DNA from: an uncultured Lysobacter sp. | GTDB taxonomy: Bacteria; Pseudomonadota; Gammaproteobacteria; Xanthomonadales; Xanthomonadaceae | Assembly (NCBI GenBank): GCA_946479915.1 | Contig: CAMLHR010000052.1 | Location: 1-7,583, forward strand | Length of the DNA: 7,583 nt | Direction of reading: 5' to 3' | Shown: one piece after another, positions 6,076-7,583 of the stretch | How the letters are laid out: the number at the start of each line of letters is the position of its first letter | How positions within the stretch are numbered: position 1 is the stretch's first letter | Notes under the pieces: model-generated | Told to the model about the DNA's origin: nothing | Database searches by the model: none | What the model saw: the letters and a program-made list of their open reading frames with translations, nothing else | Program-made: the position numbers and the translations under genes

Positions 6076-7176
6076 CTAAAGTTCGAGGTCCACGCGCGCG
6101 GGCGGCGTGTCGTGCTCCGGATGCGCCGCCCACAGCTCGGCCATCGTGGCTTCGCGCAGCGGATCCTCGAAGTCCGGCGCCAGGTCGGCCATCGGCTTGA
6201 GCACGAACGCGTAGCGCAGTTCGGGGCGCGGCAGCTGCAGCACGCCGACGTCCAGCACCAGGCTGCCGAAGTACACGATGTCGATGTCCAGCGGGCGGTT
6301 GCTGTACGGCGAGTCGCGGCGGTCGCGGCCGTGGTCCTCCTCCAGCTTGTGCAGCCAGCGGTGCAGCGCGAACGGGTCGGTGTCCGAGTCGATGCGCGCG
6401 ATGCAGTTGAGGAAGTCCGGGCCGTCGAACCCGACCGCCTTCGTGCGGTACACCGGGGAGACCGCGACCTCGCCGAAGCGCTCGAGCAGCGCGGCCACTG
6501 CCGCGCGCAGGTTCGCCTCCGGCTCGATGTTGCTGCCCAGGCTCAGGTAGGTCTCGCGGCCCACGCGCAGGCGCGCACGGAAGCGGGACGCGAGCGAACG
6601 CGGGTCATCCGCCGGGAGCGCGGCGGGCGCCGGCGCCGGCACCACCGCCTCGACCTCGACGACCGTGGGCGTGGACGGTTCGGGTGCCGGCGACACCTCC
6701 ACGGGGACGTCGAACGTGGTCTCCGCCACGGGCTCGTCGACAGGCGCCTGGACTTCGGGTGCCTGGACCTCGGACGCCTCGATCGCGGTCGCCGCATCCG
6801 CGCGTTCATCGCGCTCCTCGCGCTCCTCGCGCTCGCGCTTGATGATCACGCCCACCGCGCGCGCCCCGCGCACGGCGCCCGGCTTGCTCAGCTTCAGCTT
6901 CACCTTGCGCACGCCGAACTCGTCGAGCACCAGGGCCGCGCAGCGCTCGGCCAGCGTCTCGACCAGCCCGAACTCCGACGCGGACACGTACTCGATCAGC
7001 CGCTTGCTGACCGCCTTGTAGTCCAGCGTGTCGCCGATGGCGTCGCTGGCCGCGGGCACGCGGTTGTCGAACGCCATTTCCAGGTCGAACACGAGCGGCT
7101 GCCGGATTCGCCGTTCCCAGTCGTAGATGCCGATCAGGGCCTCGATCTCGAGCCCTTCGATGAAGACCTTGTCCAT
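6076..7176 (-). CDS. folBK: FolB-FolK fusion: dihydroneopterin aldolase joined to 6-hydroxymethyl-dihydropterin pyrophosphokinase (HPPK)
   Basis: One uninterrupted 366-residue frame. Residues 1-113 are a full-length dihydroneopterin aldolase: FIEGLEIEALIGIYDWE at 5-21, LVFDLEMAFDNR at 28-39, LVETLAERCA at 71-80, and KLSKPGAVRGARAVGVII at 95-112 with the catalytic lysine at 98, as in E. coli FolB. Residues 114-206 are a low-complexity linker, first Glu/Arg-rich and then Pro/Ala/Val/Glu-rich. Residues 207-366 are HPPK: YLSLGSN at 210-216, VGFDGPDFLN at 248-257, and RPLDIDI at 294-300 with magnesium-binding Asp297 and Asp299. FolB cleaves dihydroneopterin to 6-hydroxymethyl-dihydropterin, and HPPK then pyrophosphorylates it with ATP, so the fusion joins consecutive folate steps in the cytosol. 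The ATG at 7176 matches the E. coli FolB start; it lies five bases after tsaD with no clear Shine-Dalgarno, suggesting coupling. A separate HPPK start at a GTG (6564) is conceivable but lacks a Shine-Dalgarno. Confidence 0.9.
   Translation of the reverse strand: MDKVFIEGLEIEALIGIYDWERRIRQPLVFDLEMAFDNRVPAASDAIGDTLDYKAVSKRLIEYVSASEFGLVETLAERCAALVLDEFGVRKVKLKLSKPGAVRGARAVGVIIKREREEREERDERADAATAIEASEVQAPEVQAPVDEPVAETTFDVPVEVSPAPEPSTPTVVEVEAVVPAPAPAALPADDPRSLASRFRARLRVGRETYLSLGSNIEPEANLRAAVAALLERFGEVAVSPVYRTKAVGFDGPDFLNCIARIDSDTDPFALHRWLHKLEEDHGRDRRDSPYSNRPLDIDIVYFGSLVLDVGVLQLPRPELRYAFVLKPMADLAPDFEDPLREATMAELWAAHPEHDTPPARVDLEL
6743..6772 (-). repeat. In-frame 15-bp tandem repeat in the FolB-FolK linker
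   Basis: Two adjacent 15-base copies (6743-6757 and 6758-6772) differ at two positions. On the coding strand they encode EVQAP twice (residues 136-145 of the fusion). Both differences are synonymous. The repeat length is a multiple of three, so gain or loss of a copy would change linker length without breaking the downstream HPPK domain. Confidence 0.8.
6811..6840 (-). repeat. Short 9-bp tandem repeats encoding a Glu/Arg-rich stretch
   Basis: GCGCTCCTC occurs twice in a row on the plus strand (6811-6828), followed by GCGCTC and GCGCTT. On the coding strand this gives the alternating acidic/basic stretch KREREEREER (residues 113-122) that immediately follows the FolB core. It looks like a microsatellite-derived charged helix at the start of the linker. 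Confidence 0.7.
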
Positions 7177-7181
7177 GGGTA

Positions 7182-7583
7182 TTAAGGTAACGGCGGCAGG
7201 GCCGCCATGTCCCATCGGGGTGCCACCCGGACCGACGCGTCGTCGTGCTGGCCGGCCGCCAGCCGCAGCGCGCCGGCGAACGCGATCATCGCCCCGTTGT
7301 CGGTGCACAGCGCCGGGCGCGGGAAGCAGGCGCGCCCCCCGCGGGCTTCGGCCATCGCCTGCAGCCGCGCGCGCAGGCGCTTGTTGGCGCCGACGCCTCC
7401 GGCGATCACCAGGGTGTCGCAGCCTGCGGCGTCGAGCGCGCGCTCGCACTTGATGGCGAGCGTGTCCACCACGGCGTCCTCGAACCCGCGCGCGATGTCG
7501 GCGCGCGTCGCGTCCGACTGGTCGCTGTCGCGCCAGGCCAGCAGCACCTGGGACTTCAGGCCGCTGAAGCTGAAGTCGAGCCC
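7182..7583 (-). CDS. tsaD: tRNA N6-threonylcarbamoyladenosine transferase TsaD, C-terminal fragment (5' end outside window)
   Basis: The last 133 residues of TsaD (formerly Gcp/YgjD), open to the right edge of the window. [10 protein letters not shown] at 1-10, [16 protein letters not shown] at 27-42, the nucleotide-binding GGVGAN at 62-67, and CTDNGAMIA at 93-101 match the C-terminal half of E. coli TsaD; Asp95 corresponds to the metal-ligand aspartate. TsaD works with TsaB and TsaE to transfer the threonylcarbamoyl group from TsaC's product onto A37 of ANN-decoding tRNAs. The TAA is at 7184-7182. The folB-folK gene starts five bases later, so the two are very likely co-transcribed, with the promoter upstream and outside this window. 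The N-terminal metal-binding HxxxH motif is not in view. Confidence 0.96.
   Translation of the reverse strand, partial: GLDFSFSGLKSQVLLAWRDSDQSDATRADIARGFEDAVVDTLAIKCERALDAAGCDTLVIAGGVGANKRLRARLQAMAEARGGRACFPRPALCTDNGAMIAFAGALRLAAGQHDDASVRVAPRWDMAALPPLP

Noticed and set aside
4731..6200. A 489-residue plus-strand open frame opposite the mechanosensitive channel
   Set aside because: The composition is His/Gln/Val/Arg repeats typical of antisense translation, and the YbdG-like protein accounts for the region.
6562..6564. Internal GTG as a separate folK start
   Set aside because: It lies just before the HPPK domain and is possible, but no Shine-Dalgarno precedes it and the frame is continuous with folB. 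The fusion is the simpler reading, with this kept as the main alternative.
7177..7449. N-terminal extension of the folB-folK frame back into tsaD
   Set aside because: The ATG at 7176 matches the E. coli FolB N-terminus exactly in position. The upstream part is an out-of-frame reading of tsaD.

Overview
The window is very GC-rich with dense, tightly packed genes. Protein similarity recalled from memory points to a gammaproteobacterium of the Xanthomonadales/Lysobacter type. The evidence is E. coli-like Cca, TsaD and YbdG proteins, strong third-position G/C bias, and a housekeeping layout (slt, cca, VanZ, MidA-type methyltransferase, pteridine reductase, tsaD/folB). This taxonomic call is an inference. 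I see no mobile element, CRISPR array, tRNA or rRNA, so this is a core chromosomal region.

Layout. Positions 1-324 (+) hold the C-terminal end of a soluble lytic murein transglycosylase. Ten bases later comes cca (335-1609, +), the tRNA CCA-adding enzyme with its HD domain. Facing it is a two-gene minus-strand unit: a MidA/NDUFAF7-type SAM-dependent methyltransferase (3139 to 1955) followed by a small VanZ-like membrane protein (1958 to 1551). These two are joined by a 4-base stop/start overlap, and the end of vanZ overlaps the end of cca by 59 bases. A PTR1/FolM-type pteridine reductase (3174-3929, +) diverges from the methyltransferase across only a few dozen bases. Its start carries a tandemly duplicated ribosome-binding-site/start-codon module. 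It ends three bases from the convergent end of the next block.

The right half is one minus-strand run, read from the window's right edge leftward: tsaD (C-terminal 133 residues), a folB-folK fusion gene, a YbdG-type mechanosensitive channel, and a six-helix DUF6159-type membrane protein. Gaps are 5, 31 and 45 bases (taking the channel start at 6044), so an operon is likely; its promoter lies outside the window.

How the genes relate. Two encode pterin/folate functions. FolB-FolK covers two consecutive steps from dihydroneopterin to the pyrophosphorylated pterin, and the short-chain reductase probably reduces a dihydropterin or dihydrofolate. Two act on tRNA (Cca and TsaD). Four are envelope or membrane proteins (transglycosylase, VanZ-like, channel, DUF6159).

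The most noteworthy item is the single uninterrupted reading frame that joins dihydroneopterin aldolase to HPPK through a linker of about 90 residues, charged then Pro/Ala/Val/Glu-rich and containing short tandem repeats. No wholly new system is evident. The rest are unusual arrangements of known genes.
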